A stretch of 64,000 nt of DNA from Collinsella sp. (GTDB lineage Bacteria > Actinomycetota > Coriobacteriia > Coriobacteriales > Coriobacteriaceae), in contig DXMV01000021.1 of assembly GCA_019414055.1 (NCBI GenBank), positions 29,165 to 93,164 of the forward strand, in the 5' to 3' direction. The position numbers and the translations under genes were made by a program. Below are positions 51,940 to 61,661 of the stretch, one piece after another (positions within the stretch are counted from its first letter, which is position 1; every line of letters begins with the position of its first letter). A model generated the notes under the pieces. That model searched no databases and had not been told where the DNA came from. It worked only from the letters and a program-made list of their open reading frames with translations.

Positions 51940-52629
51940 TCAACCCCTCGACTCGCCACGACCACGGCTCAGGGCCGCAAAAGCCAGCACCGCCACGCCC
52001 GCTGCCGCCGCCGCGACCGGCGCCCACGCGGCCGCATCACCCGTCGTGGGCAGCAGACCGTCCGACGGCTGCTCAACACGAGCCCCGCCGTCCTCGGCGG
52101 CTACGAACACCCACTCGATCTCATGCACACTGCGCATAAGCTCGTTGCCCGCACTTACCGGAATTTCCACCTGCACGGTCACGTCCGTCGAGCCGCCGGC
52201 GCCAGCCGCATGGCTCGCCAATCGCACGCCGTCCGCCAGCTCCCCGTGCTCGGCCAAGGTCCCCTCGGCCACCACGGTGCCGTCGGCGGCCACGCTCACG
52301 CGCACCTGCCCCAGCGCACGCACATCGGCCTCGTCGTAGGCGCTCTTCAGATACAACGTCGTCCCTACGCCCAGGTTCTGCGCCTCCACGGTAAAGCTCG
52401 TCGACACCGCATCTCCCGGCATCAGGTCGCCCAACTCGGCGCAACCCGCCAGCACATCGCCCGTCTCCCCCAAACCGCGCCCGCGCCACTCGTGCGCGGC
52501 GCCGTCGTACACCACCGCGGGCGCGGCCGCGGCAGCCGCGGCCGGCACCCACGCCAGCGCGCACGCCACCGCCAGCGCCAGCGCTGCGGCGCACGCGCGC
52601 ATCACGCGCCTCTTACCTGCGCGCACCAT
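51940..52629 (-). CDS. LPTTG cell-wall-anchored surface protein
   Basis: 229 aa. Signal peptide about 1-35, a beta-rich region, then sorting signal LPTTGDAAAW, a hydrophobic helix and a positive tail (SRGRGESRG). A sortase should link it to the wall; none is in the window. ATG directly follows the stop of the preceding gene. Last gene of the surface operon; in this operon it is the only one with a sorting signal, so it may anchor the others. Confidence 0.85.
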   Translation of the reverse strand: MVRAGKRRVMRACAAALALAVACALAWVPAAAAAAAPAVVYDGAAHEWRGRGLGETGDVLAGCAELGDLMPGDAVSTSFTVEAQNLGVGTTLYLKSAYDEADVRALGQVRVSVAADGTVVAEGTLAEHGELADGVRLASHAAGAGGSTDVTVQVEIPVSAGNELMRSVHEIEWVFVAAEDGGARVEQPSDGLLPTTGDAAAWAPVAAAAAGVAVLAFAALSRGRGESRG

Positions 52630-53244
52630 CTACCTCGCCTCCAGCACGCCAGCAGCACCCACACGCAGCCCCGCGGCCACGCCCCATGCGTCGTCAAACG
52701 CCTCCACAGGGTGCGATCCGGCCTGCACGGCCTGCGCCGCCACGTCCACCGTCAACGCACGGCCATCCGCATAGCGACTAGGCTCAACCACGCTCACCTC
52801 GTCAAGCAGGTTCTGCGTGGCGGCGCCCGCAGCGAGCGGCACCGTGTAGTAGTAAAACCCGTCGTCTCCCTTCACCCAGCAGCCCGCGGCCGCGTGCGCC
52901 GCAAACGTATCCATGCCATATACCTCGTCACCCACGTCTACCACGTAGTCCACGCCCGCTTCGGGCTCGTCCCACAGCACGGCGCCGTCGGCCGCCGTCC
53001 ACACCGCGTTCGCCGTAGCACGCACGTACACGTCCACGCTCTCCGCGTTGGCCGATACACTCACGTTGCGCTTCACCGTGTACGGCGCGTCAAACTCCTC
53101 GTTCACCACAGGCGCCACCTCACCACGCGCAAACGCATTCGTCCGCGAGCCCGTCGCGCTAAACCAAGCCGCCGTGCCCAGGGCGACACAAAACGCAAGC
53201 ACCGCCACCGGCAGCGCCCTCACACGCCTCATCCTGAGCATCAT
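52630..53244 (-). CDS. TasA/CalY-like secreted protein (SipW-type signal)
   Basis: 204 aa from ATG 53244, which overlaps the adhesin stop as ATGA. The N-terminus RALPVAVLAFCVALGTAAWFSATGSRTNAFARG follows the TasA/camelysin pattern (helix, then AWFS..T.N.F..G). The mature part is beta-rich. Expected to be cleaved by the SipW peptidase at 60287 and to form or decorate fibres. Confidence 0.75.
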   Translation of the reverse strand: MMLRMRRVRALPVAVLAFCVALGTAAWFSATGSRTNAFARGEVAPVVNEEFDAPYTVKRNVSVSANAESVDVYVRATANAVWTAADGAVLWDEPEAGVDYVVDVGDEVYGMDTFAAHAAAGCWVKGDDGFYYYTVPLAAGAATQNLLDEVSVVEPSRYADGRALTVDVAAQAVQAGSHPVEAFDDAWGVAAGLRVGAAGVLEAR

Positions 53245-56200
53245 GCACCACCCCGCACCGCGCCTGCGCCAAACACGTTCTCCACGCGCGCCTCGCCGTC
53301 CACCCACGCATCGTTTTCCACGGCGTTGTCCACGCGCACCTCGCCGGTCGTGAACACCAGCGCGCAGTTGCCCTCGGCCCACGTCCCCGTGGCACCGTCC
53401 AACACGCGATAGCTCGGCAAATACCGCCACGCCCAGCCGGTCTCGATCACCTTGTAGTATCCAAACGGCATACGCACGGACATGGTCGCGCTCGAGAGCG
53501 TCTCGCCGGCCGCCGGCGCGCCCAACGTCATGGTCACCACACGACGCTCGGCACCCGCAACCTCGTTTCCGGCCGCGTCCGAGCACGCCACGATCTCAAA
53601 CGTGCACGTCGACCCGGCCGCCTCGGCAGGCGCAGTCTTCGTCAGTGTCAACGTGCCCGCGCCGTCCAGCGCAAATATCGCAAATCCCTGCGCGTCGGTC
53701 GCCTTATGACCCAGCTTCTGGGCCGAGCCACCCACGCCCGCGTGGTCGTACAGTCCCACGCCCACACCCACAATCGGGGTAAACGTCGGACCCTCGGCCG
53801 CACCGGCGCCCACCGATCCCGGCCCATACGCAGCCTCGACCACGCTCACGCGCAGCTCGTCTTGCGTGTACAGCCCCGTAAACGCCACCTTCACCGGCTC
53901 GTTCACGTCGGTCTGGCTCACCATCCACGCCATGTTAGCCGTGTAGTTCGACGCGGCCGGCGCCGCAGCGTCGTACGTCGCGTCGAACGCGCGCATCTGG
54001 TACGTCACGGGGTACAGGTCCATGTCCCCCACAATCGTCTCACGGCAAAACTCGTCCCACGCCCTCAGCGTCGTCCCGTCCGCAGCCAGCGCGCTCCAGC
54101 TGCTAAACATCTCGCGCACGCTCGTGTCCGGGCTCGCATTCAGCTTGTCGGCGATTATTTGGTACGGCAGCCAGTCGATGATGTTGTCATGCGTGCCGCT
54201 CTCGTCGGTCACGCTCTCCACAAAGCTACGCTGCTCGCTCGCCGCCACCTTCACGGTATGCACCTCGCCGTCGGGCATGTGGTAGCGCACGTCGAACACC
54301 GGCTCGTACACGGCCGTAAACATGTTCGTCCCAAACGGCTCCTCGGGCATCAGGCCGTACGCCGAGCCCGTCGTCACCAGCACGCCCGCGCCCGTCGCCG
54401 CATCGTAGTCATCGTACCAGCCCACAAACCTATACCCCGGCACGTCGGCCGCGCGCGCCACCAGCGCCGTCGAGCTTCCCTGCGTATCCACGCGCACCAG
54501 CGAGCGCACGTCGGTGAGCTCACTCAAGCCCATCTGGCCCAGCAACCCTCCCGCCAGCTCATCGTCTATGTTCGAGTTCACGCTCACGGTCGCGGGCCTG
54601 TACACCGGCCACAGTTCCATGGCGCCCTCCACCACCGCGTTCGGCCCCGTCAACTCGACGCCGCCCGCATAGTCGCCCCACAGGACGTAGTCGCGACCCG
54701 CAGCGCCCGGCGCCAGCTCGGTCCAGCCCACCAGCACGTGCAGCCTCGTCGCACCGGCGTCCGAGTGCGCCGCATCTATGGCGTCCACGTCAAAGGCCGC
54801 CTGCGCAGGCTCGCCCAGCGCATCGCCCAGGTTGCGCGCCACCACCTCGGTCACTCCCGCATTCGTGTGGTACACCACGGCCACGGGCTCGTAGTTGGCC
54901 ACAAACGTATAGCCATACGCAGGGCTGACAGTATAGTCCAGCACGTTATTCGTGTTCGACACGGCCGAGCCGCCCACCGTGTTGATGGTCTCCACGTACC
55001 CGTCCGACCGCTCCACCGTCCACGAGGTCACCTGGTACAGGTCGGCCGACCCAGCTGCAAGCGGTGTATCGACGTTGGCCGTCACCGCAAGCGTGATGTC
55101 GCCCGTTTTGGCATCATGGGACGCATCCTGCAGCACGGCCGCGGGGTCTGCGGGTACGTTCACAGAGCTGCCGGCAGGCACGCCGGCGCGCGCAATGTTG
55201 GTGGTGGTATCAAAGCTGTACGCTGCGTACACCGGATAGATATCCATGGCATGGTACACACGGTCGTCGGCACGCAGCAGATACGGGCTTGCGTCGGCCA
55301 CGCTCGACGCCACATATCCGGCCGTCCCCAAACGCTCCGCCTTGAAGGCGCGGGCCATCTCGTCGGCCGTCAAGTCCTCGGGGCATACCCAGCCCATAAA
55401 CGAGTACGTCGTCGTGCCATCAGAATAGAGCGCGCCCTCGGCAGGAAGGATGTCGGGCGATATGGTTCCCAGGCCAACGGGAACTTTGCTCTGGGCAATA
55501 TCGATAGGCTCGACGTAGTTGTAGGGGCTCACCTCAGCCAGCGTTTCCCCTGCACCATTAAACAAAGGGGATTGGTATTTACGTGTCGCTGTTGCCGCAT
55601 CGGCCCACCCACCAGGGTTAACATACGTATCGTTTAGGCCACTAACGCCCTCAATCAGCGCACCCGAGAGGTTGTAGAAGTTTATGTTTGCTGACGCTTT
55701 GAAAATGTAGTTTTGGCCATGATCGGCCCCCATAGTGATGCGGTCTTTCCATTTAAACCAAACGGGGCTTTGCCACTCGACAGAATTCGTGCTGGGACCA
55801 TACGAGACATCACTTGCCAAAGATCCCCCCGTGATGACACGCGTCAAACCTACGAAGTTGTAGCCATAGAGAATATCGCCTTCCACGTTATACAAGGCTC
55901 CATCGGTCGTGATTCCCAGCGAAGACGAACTACCAGGGAAATCGCTCACGATCAGAGGATCGTAAAGGGCAATCGAGTCCTTCAGCAGCGCATCGGCATT
56001 GACCGGTGCAGTAAGGACTCCGGCAATCGCAGGATAATCATCCAGGGCCGAGCGACCGATACGAACTTCTCCATTGGAATCCTTAGACAGATCGGCGTGG
56101 TTTGTCCAACCCAAAAACTCGAACGTCAGCTTCATCGACGACGGTTTCGGGACCGAAGACGCAATATCGGCAAGGTCATCCTGGTAGCTCCCCCACTCCG

Positions 56201-58730
56201 AAGAGTAAAAGCCCGTGTAGGCATAAGTTGCCAGGCGAGTTGACGTAGCCAGGAAAGCAAAATTGTCCGACCCCTCAACCGGCAGCCAGAAGTTCACTCG
56301 ATACTCGAAGCGCGCGATGTAGGTATGCGGGACAGACAGGTCGATCGCGTCCGGAATGGCATAGGTCTCCTCGTTCGAAACCTTGGTCTCGGCACCGTCT
56401 TCTGCGACCTTATACCAACCCTTGAACCGATAGCCGTAGGGCAGCGCGTCGACGGTCGAGGTCTCATCCGCACCCGAGACGACGATGGAGTAGGTGTTTT
56501 TGCCGTTTACCTTGGTCGCAACAACCTGGGCCTCGGCCACATCGGTACGCACATTTGCGCGCACGTCGCCGTCGAGCTCGTTTCCCTCGACTACCAAGTT
56601 GATATTCGAAGCATAGCTCGTGTACACGGGATAGAGATCCATGGGCTTCTCCACCGGGTCCCCCGCCTGGTACAGCTCGCCTTGCGCCTTGATGGAGGCG
56701 AGCTCAGGGCTTGTGATGGCGGCATAGCCCGCACCGGTGGAGCTGGGGATGGTCGTCCAGCCTACAAATTCGGCCGACGCGTCCACGCCGCCCGTGGTTT
56801 TATCGGCAGCGGGAGCGGCGACGTCGGGCAGGGGCTCCTGATGGTCGTACCAGTCATCGGTCGACGCCGCGATGGCAGCGCCGGTCACGTCGTGATACAC
56901 CACCCGAGCCTGGCAATAGGCCACAAAGAGATCGTTGTCGGCAAAACCGTCGTAGGCGCCCGTGCCCGAATTGCGTGCGGTATAGGTGGCGTCGGTGCCC
57001 ACCTGCTTGGCCGGGTCGGACACGATGGGGTCGAAGAATGCATGGGAATTCTCGGCATAGTTGGGCTCGACCGACGGCTCGCGGTACCAACCCACCAGAC
57101 GGAAACCGTCGTTTATTACGGCGGTGAGACCCAGCTCGGTGTCAGACGGAAGCACGCCCTGCACGGCGAAGGAGTACGGGTCGGACGTGGATTGTTCGCT
57201 TCCTGAGGGAGCGGCGCCCGTGGGGGATACCGTGACGGTGGCGGCACCAGGGAAGTCGAACGTGGCCTTGACACTGGCTCCGTGTACGGGAATCCCCAGG
57301 TTGAAGTCCATAATCCACTTGTTCACATGTGCGCCACCCACCGTCGTATAGGCGGTATCGCGCACGGCATCGCCCTCAAAGTCGTAGTTCTTCGACTCCC
57401 AGAAGCTTCGGTTGGCGTAGCGCGCGTCATCCAACGGGCCGTACGTAAGGCCGCTCGCGTTGTCACCCACGGCGTTTATGGTCTTGGTGGTTACACTGGC
57501 AGAAGGCTTGAAATAGCTGTCGTACACACGGACGTCGCCGTCGTCGTCACGCTCGACGATACCGGCGATGTTGACATCGTTTTGAATGATGGGAATCACA
57601 AGCACGGCGTTGTACTGGCGCGAGTGGATGTTGCCCGCATAGTGCGAGCGGGCGATGGTGCACTCGAGCCCCGCACCGCCGTCGGCGCGGGCGGCTATTC
57701 CGCCCACATAGCTTGCGTTGCCTGCGCCCACCGAAACATAGGTTGCCGAGTAGGCGTAGCAGTCGGCGGTCGAGAAGCAGTCAAGCACCTGGGCCCCGTC
57801 GTAGATGGAGCCCGCGATACCGCCGGCGTACACGGCTTGGCCCGAAACGGCACCCACGGCGATGTCGTAGGAGTTCTTCACGGACGTATAGCGGTAGGCA
57901 CCCGCATCATCCAGGATATAAACGCCGGTATCCGGGTCGCGCAGCGGCGTGACGCGACAGTACTCGATGGTCGTGCCCTTGGCAGTTCCCACGATTGCGC
58001 CCAGGTAGAGGCCCTCGCCACCCAAGCCGGAGACACCGGCGGTGGAGTTGTTGACGACGCTTCCGCCCGAAACCTCGCAATTGTAGATGACGCCGCCTTC
58101 GGTCTGGCCGGCGATCATACCGCCCGCCAGGCCGGCGTTGGTGATGAGCGACACCGCATTGTTGGCCGGTGTGACGGAGCTCGTGCAATTGGTGATCTTC
58201 ACGTCGGCGATCGCGGAGTTCTTGGCGTACCCCACGATGTAGCCGCCGCGGAAGTCGGCGCCCACGTAGCCGTCTCGAAAGTTGATGTCATGGATGTAGG
58301 CGCCGTCCGTGGCGGCGAACAAGCCGGTGTTTGCTGCGGGAACCCAAAGATCACGCTGGTAGTCAAGGCCTGTGATAGTGTGGCCCGCACCGTCAAACTC
58401 GCCTTTGAAGGGGCGGTCGATGGTGCCGAACGTGAGCGACCCGATTTGCGAGATGATGTTGTCAACATCGTCGGTCGACAAGTCGAGGTCGACGTTCAAG
58501 CGAACAGTCTCCCCCTCGAACTGGCTGCCGTTATCTCCGCGCGACGCAAGAATGACGGTGATGAAGTCGGCCACCGAGTTGATCTCGTGCACCCTGCCCG
58601 CCGCAGCGGCCTGGCCGTGCACCATGATGAGCGCAACGCACAAGGACGCGACGATAGCCGCCCATTTCACGATATGCCGCCGTACATAGGTCACAAGCCT
58701 GTTCAGGAGGGGTATCGGGCGATGTCTCAT
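53241..58730 (-). CDS. giant secreted adhesin with beta-helix, GW-repeat and Cna-like regions
   Basis: 1829 aa from ATG 58730, which overlaps the preceding stop as ATGA. Signal/anchor helix about 20-45; about 45-480 is a right-handed beta-helix with GLUG-like turns (GGIAGSIYDGAQVLDC); about 500-1560 holds repeats ending in a GW motif (GFRLVGWYREP, GYRFKGWYKVAED, GYRFVGWYDDYD) as in Listeria/Bacteroidetes repeat families; about 1600-1800 is Cna/SpaA-like (LTLTKTAPAEAAGSTCTFEIV, YYKVIETGW). There is no C-terminal sorting signal or membrane anchor, so attachment must be through partners. Confidence 0.85.
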   Translation of the reverse strand: MRHRPIPLLNRLVTYVRRHIVKWAAIVASLCVALIMVHGQAAAAGRVHEINSVADFITVILASRGDNGSQFEGETVRLNVDLDLSTDDVDNIISQIGSLTFGTIDRPFKGEFDGAGHTITGLDYQRDLWVPAANTGLFAATDGAYIHDINFRDGYVGADFRGGYIVGYAKNSAIADVKITNCTSSVTPANNAVSLITNAGLAGGMIAGQTEGGVIYNCEVSGGSVVNNSTAGVSGLGGEGLYLGAIVGTAKGTTIEYCRVTPLRDPDTGVYILDDAGAYRYTSVKNSYDIAVGAVSGQAVYAGGIAGSIYDGAQVLDCFSTADCYAYSATYVSVGAGNASYVGGIAARADGGAGLECTIARSHYAGNIHSRQYNAVLVIPIIQNDVNIAGIVERDDDGDVRVYDSYFKPSASVTTKTINAVGDNASGLTYGPLDDARYANRSFWESKNYDFEGDAVRDTAYTTVGGAHVNKWIMDFNLGIPVHGASVKATFDFPGAATVTVSPTGAAPSGSEQSTSDPYSFAVQGVLPSDTELGLTAVINDGFRLVGWYREPSVEPNYAENSHAFFDPIVSDPAKQVGTDATYTARNSGTGAYDGFADNDLFVAYCQARVVYHDVTGAAIAASTDDWYDHQEPLPDVAAPAADKTTGGVDASAEFVGWTTIPSSTGAGYAAITSPELASIKAQGELYQAGDPVEKPMDLYPVYTSYASNINLVVEGNELDGDVRANVRTDVAEAQVVATKVNGKNTYSIVVSGADETSTVDALPYGYRFKGWYKVAEDGAETKVSNEETYAIPDAIDLSVPHTYIARFEYRVNFWLPVEGSDNFAFLATSTRLATYAYTGFYSSEWGSYQDDLADIASSVPKPSSMKLTFEFLGWTNHADLSKDSNGEVRIGRSALDDYPAIAGVLTAPVNADALLKDSIALYDPLIVSDFPGSSSSLGITTDGALYNVEGDILYGYNFVGLTRVITGGSLASDVSYGPSTNSVEWQSPVWFKWKDRITMGADHGQNYIFKASANINFYNLSGALIEGVSGLNDTYVNPGGWADAATATRKYQSPLFNGAGETLAEVSPYNYVEPIDIAQSKVPVGLGTISPDILPAEGALYSDGTTTYSFMGWVCPEDLTADEMARAFKAERLGTAGYVASSVADASPYLLRADDRVYHAMDIYPVYAAYSFDTTTNIARAGVPAGSSVNVPADPAAVLQDASHDAKTGDITLAVTANVDTPLAAGSADLYQVTSWTVERSDGYVETINTVGGSAVSNTNNVLDYTVSPAYGYTFVANYEPVAVVYHTNAGVTEVVARNLGDALGEPAQAAFDVDAIDAAHSDAGATRLHVLVGWTELAPGAAGRDYVLWGDYAGGVELTGPNAVVEGAMELWPVYRPATVSVNSNIDDELAGGLLGQMGLSELTDVRSLVRVDTQGSSTALVARAADVPGYRFVGWYDDYDAATGAGVLVTTGSAYGLMPEEPFGTNMFTAVYEPVFDVRYHMPDGEVHTVKVAASEQRSFVESVTDESGTHDNIIDWLPYQIIADKLNASPDTSVREMFSSWSALAADGTTLRAWDEFCRETIVGDMDLYPVTYQMRAFDATYDAAAPAASNYTANMAWMVSQTDVNEPVKVAFTGLYTQDELRVSVVEAAYGPGSVGAGAAEGPTFTPIVGVGVGLYDHAGVGGSAQKLGHKATDAQGFAIFALDGAGTLTLTKTAPAEAAGSTCTFEIVACSDAAGNEVAGAERRVVTMTLGAPAAGETLSSATMSVRMPFGYYKVIETGWAWRYLPSYRVLDGATGTWAEGNCALVFTTGEVRVDNAVENDAWVDGEARVENVFGAGAVRGGA

Positions 58731-59323
58731 AGTGCCGGCCACCCTTCTGCATCGAAGATCGAAGTATGGTTGTTCTCATACTGGACGCCCTGCACGTTGG
58801 CCGTGAGCCCGTATCCGCTCGCAGGGCCATACTGTGCCTGGGCAGCTGCCGTGTCCAGGCGCATGGCCGTGCAGACAGGCTCGGAGGTCTGACCCGGCTC
58901 GAGCGCAACGGTGCAGTACCACATACCGTCGGGCCCCTGAACCCATGCCGAATTCGACCCTTCAAACGTTGCATACTCGGTTACGGATCGGCAATCGCCC
59001 GCACTATCAGTCATCGTCACGTCAAGGGAAAGACGGACCCACAGGGCATGGTCACCGGTGTTGACGACGCGCACGATACGATGCGCCCCGTCAACGCCGG
59101 TGAAAAGCTTGTCTCCATCTTGAGCAGGGACCTCGGCGCCCATGTCGTCGAGAGTCGTGATAGACGCCTTAACGTCCACCGAGCCAAACGCTATGAAGCT
59201 GTGAGTTGGAAACTCGCGCGTGATGTATGCAACCGTCTGCGCGGCAAGCACCACGGCGAGCAACGCCAGCACAGGCAAAACAGGCGCATTGCGTCGCAGG
59301 GTTTCCTTAAGATCGTTTTCCAT
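58727..59323 (-). CDS. TasA/CalY-like secreted protein, second
   Basis: 198 aa; GGGAGG 8 nt before the ATG. Signal helix about 12-33 ending TVAYITREFPTHSFIAFGSVDV, then a beta domain with GAHRIVRVVNTGDHALWVRLSLDV, like the camelysin/TasA fold. Coupled to the adhesin gene by an ATGA overlap. Confidence 0.7.
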   Translation of the reverse strand: MENDLKETLRRNAPVLPVLALLAVVLAAQTVAYITREFPTHSFIAFGSVDVKASITTLDDMGAEVPAQDGDKLFTGVDGAHRIVRVVNTGDHALWVRLSLDVTMTDSAGDCRSVTEYATFEGSNSAWVQGPDGMWYCTVALEPGQTSEPVCTAMRLDTAAAQAQYGPASGYGLTANVQGVQYENNHTSIFDAEGWPAL

Positions 59324-59400
59324 GCGCGAAGCCTCCCATCAAGCAAAGAATGAGGAGCGCAGGGCCCCAACGTGAGACCCTGCGCATCGCTCGATGAGTT

Positions 59401-60084
59401 CTAGTTCGTGCCGGTCCAAGTGATGGCGGCATTCTGGATATCGCTAAACGTGGTGGTCTCGCTGTTTGAGCTCATGGCAGCAAGATAGGCCTTGATGTCC
59501 ATAGTGGGATTAACGGCGGCTTCGTAGGTTTTGTTGGTCACAACCTGCGTGAACAGCTCACCTGTGTAATCATCGGCATCCGCCGTGGGGGCCAGCTTTG
59601 CGGCCTCACTGCCGCCGCCGGTGTAGACGAACAGGCCGGACCTGTAGCCGTTGTTAACGCCCGACATTGAGACCGTGTGCCCCTCAACGGGAGCCCACTG
59701 CGCGGTGTTGAGCACGAAATACGAATCGCCCGTCTTGTCGAGGTTGTTCTCAACCTCGACGAACACGTAGGCAGGCTCGGAACCCTTGCCGGCACCGACG
59801 TTGGGGTTCTTGGCAATGGTGGAGTTTGCCGTGATCTTGGAGTTCTCAATCCACTTGGTCTCGGTGATGAAGCCGTCGGTGCTTGGGTTGCTGGGATCGG
59901 GCCTGGTGGGGTCGATGGGATCGGGCTTCACTTCGGGCTTGGTGATGTTGCCGACCGTGAACGTGTTGGTCTTGCTCGCAGTGACGTTGAACCATGCGAA
60001 GACGCCGCCGACGACGGCCACGCACAGCAGCGCGCACAAGGCGACGACGAGCGTCGTGCGCTTCTTTCCATTTGCAGTACTCAT
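59401..60084 (-). CDS. TasA/CalY-like secreted protein, first
   Basis: 227 aa from ATG 60084 (AAGGA 7 nt upstream). Signal helix then VFAWFNVTASKTNTFTVGNI, the clearest TasA/camelysin N-terminus in the cluster. A Pro/Asp spacer (PDPIDPTRPDPSNPSTD) precedes the beta domain. Likely major SipW substrate and matrix-fibre candidate. Confidence 0.8.
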   Translation of the reverse strand: MSTANGKKRTTLVVALCALLCVAVVGGVFAWFNVTASKTNTFTVGNITKPEVKPDPIDPTRPDPSNPSTDGFITETKWIENSKITANSTIAKNPNVGAGKGSEPAYVFVEVENNLDKTGDSYFVLNTAQWAPVEGHTVSMSGVNNGYRSGLFVYTGGGSEAAKLAPTADADDYTGELFTQVVTNKTYEAAVNPTMDIKAYLAAMSSNSETTTFSDIQNAAITWTGTN

Positions 60085-60137
60085 ACTTGGTTCCTTTCTT
60101 TTCCGGGCGCGATGCGCGCCCAATGTAAAACCAGTCT

Positions 60138-60272
60138 TTACCTGCGCTTGCGAAGGAAGGTCCCAAACGCAAACGTTCCGGCGGCTGCAGGTGCCTGTGT
60201 AGACATCGTCGTTCTCATCGCCGTGAACGCCGCGAAGACAGCTCCCGACTGTGTGATACGTCTCTTTCTCAC
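60138..60272 (-). CDS. small ORF between sipW and the first TasA-like gene, 44 aa
   Basis: GTG 60272 lies 15 nt after the sipW stop with AGAGAGG upstream; ends FAFGTFLRKRR. Very basic at both ends with an Ala/Thr-rich middle. Could be a small peptide of the operon or simply spacer. Confidence 0.3.
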   Translation of the reverse strand: MRKRRITQSGAVFAAFTAMRTTMSTQAPAAAGTFAFGTFLRKRR

Positions 60273-60286
60273 GCTCCCTACCTCTC

Positions 60287-60829
60287 TCACTTGACCTTCG
60301 CATGCACACCGCGCGAGCGTTGATTGGCCTCGGGATCTTTGGAAAACAGCTCCATCGCGATCGTCACGGCACCGATGAGGGCGGCGCAGGATATGACGAT
60401 GTAGATACCAGGTGGGGTTGTGAGGGCCACGTTGGCGTAGCCGAGGTAAGGGATGCATGCGACGGGCGTGCCGACGAGCGCGGAGAACGGCGCGGGCGCG
60501 GCGTCGTGCGAGATGTGGCCGTCGGCCGTCTTATTGGCGATGCCTTGGGTGTAGAAGAGGTGGGACTCGGCATCGACGTCGTAGACCTGGTGGGTAACCA
60601 GGGTGCCCGAGTCGAGCTTGAACGTGATGGTGTCACCCGGCTGGATGCTGGCGGAATCGGCAGGAGCGACGAAGATGAGCGAGCCGGTGGGGTAGAGGGG
60701 TTCCATGGAACCTGAGAGCACGGCATACGGGGTGAGCCCCACGAGACGGACCCCAGCGAAGCAGATGACGAGAATGGCTGCGACCACCGCGGTGACGGCG
60801 ACGATCGCGTTCCAAGCGCGTGCAGCCAC
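60287..60829 (-). CDS. sipW: SipW-type signal peptidase I
   Basis: 180 aa from GTG 60829 (GAGGGGG upstream). N-terminal helix about 6-28, catalytic Ser in SGSMEP, and His in TLVTHQV where bacterial type I enzymes have Lys; this is the archaeal/ER-type peptidase class used for TasA-family proteins. C-terminal helix about 135-158. First gene of the surface operon, consistent with a dedicated secretion module. Confidence 0.9.
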   Translation of the reverse strand: MAARAWNAIVAVTAVVAAILVICFAGVRLVGLTPYAVLSGSMEPLYPTGSLIFVAPADSASIQPGDTITFKLDSGTLVTHQVYDVDAESHLFYTQGIANKTADGHISHDAAPAPFSALVGTPVACIPYLGYANVALTTPPGIYIVISCAALIGAVTIAMELFSKDPEANQRSRGVHAKVK

Positions 60830-60912
60830 GGCACACCCCCTCAGCGTTTAAGCTGTGTTGCGCACAGGGCGGAAATGAGCGCAATCTCCCCTTTGCGCGT
60901 TTTCGTCTTTTG

Positions 60913-60943
60913 ACTATACCCCCCCCCCATAACATTTCGTCAA
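60913..60943 (-). promoter_or_regulatory. promoter of the surface operon with a G10 tract in the spacer
   Basis: Reading the minus strand: -35 TTGACG (60943-60938), a 19-nt spacer AAATGTTAT plus ten G (60928-60919), -10 TATAGT (60918-60913), 84 nt before the sipW start. Both hexamers match consensus at 5 of 6. Spacer length depends on the G count, as in known phase-variable fimbrial promoters. Confidence 0.7.
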
Positions 60944-61120
60944 GGCTGGGAATGCATAAAGTAGATTGGTACTTCAGGTATGCCATATATGAACATGAGG
61001 GTAATAGTTCAATTAGTTAATGCTTTTTACCAGCTATTTTATTAAGCCCACACAGACCAATGATGCATACTAATTGCTTAGTTTTGAATAGAACGAATAG
61101 CGATAAAAAGGACAGCCGCT

Positions 61121-61387
61121 ATGGACAATGTAACCGAAAACGACGCCGCAGGTGTCCTCGTCCTCGGGGAGGACGGCACCGACGGCCTCAACGCCGCCGT
61201 CAGGGACCTGCTTGAGGACCTCGTCAACGTCGCGATCGACGAGCAGGCCTCCGAGCTCGGGATGCCGAGCAACGGCTACCGCGAGCGCGCCCTGAACACC
61301 CGCGCCGGAGAGATCGCGCTGCGCATCCCGAAGCTCCGCGAGGGCACGCGTGGCGAATTCCTGTCGGTAGTACATCTCAATTTTTAA
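61121..61387 (+). pseudogene. IS256-family transposase, N-terminal fragment
   Basis: RDLLEDLVNVAIDEQASELG, then NGYRERALNTRAGEIALRIPKLREGT is the conserved start of IS256/Mutator transposases; after about 80 residues homology stops and the frame ends. The catalytic part is gone. Confidence 0.8.
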
Positions 61388-61656
61388 CGAAGGGAAAACG
61401 GCTCTGCGACCGCGTTCCGTGGCGGTTGCCGGTGCGGCTGCACGACAGCCCAACGTCGTTTCCCTCGGCCCAGTCGGCGAATGCCTTCGGGGAGTACCGG
61501 CTTCACGTGCGCGACGCGCGCCCCGAGCCTGCAGTCGTAGGCGAGCCACGGGCTCCCCACCGCGACCCTGAGCTCGCGCCAGGGGTCATCGGGCACCGGG
61601 CGGCGCTTCCGGCCGCAGTACGTGGAGCGGGCCAAGCCGAGCAGCCCGCACATCAT
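61384..61656 (-). pseudogene. IS3-family transposase (OrfB) fragment, frameshifted
   Basis: MMCGLLGLARSTYCGRKRRP is an IS150-type OrfB start. Further on, FADWAEGNDVGLSCSRTGN is in another frame and NAVAEPF in the first, both from the C-terminal DDE region, so internal sequence is deleted and shifted. It abuts the IS256 fragment. Confidence 0.7.
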
Positions 61657-61661
61657 ATTCC

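Noticed and set aside
53706..55637. 643-codon plus-strand frame in the adhesin region
   Set aside because: His/Arg-rich shadow frame with no ribosome-binding site or domain.
57282..58892. Long plus-strand frame opposite the adhesin gene
   Set aside because: Its composition is that of a shadow of high-GC coding DNA and it has no domain; the minus-strand adhesin frame is clearly real.
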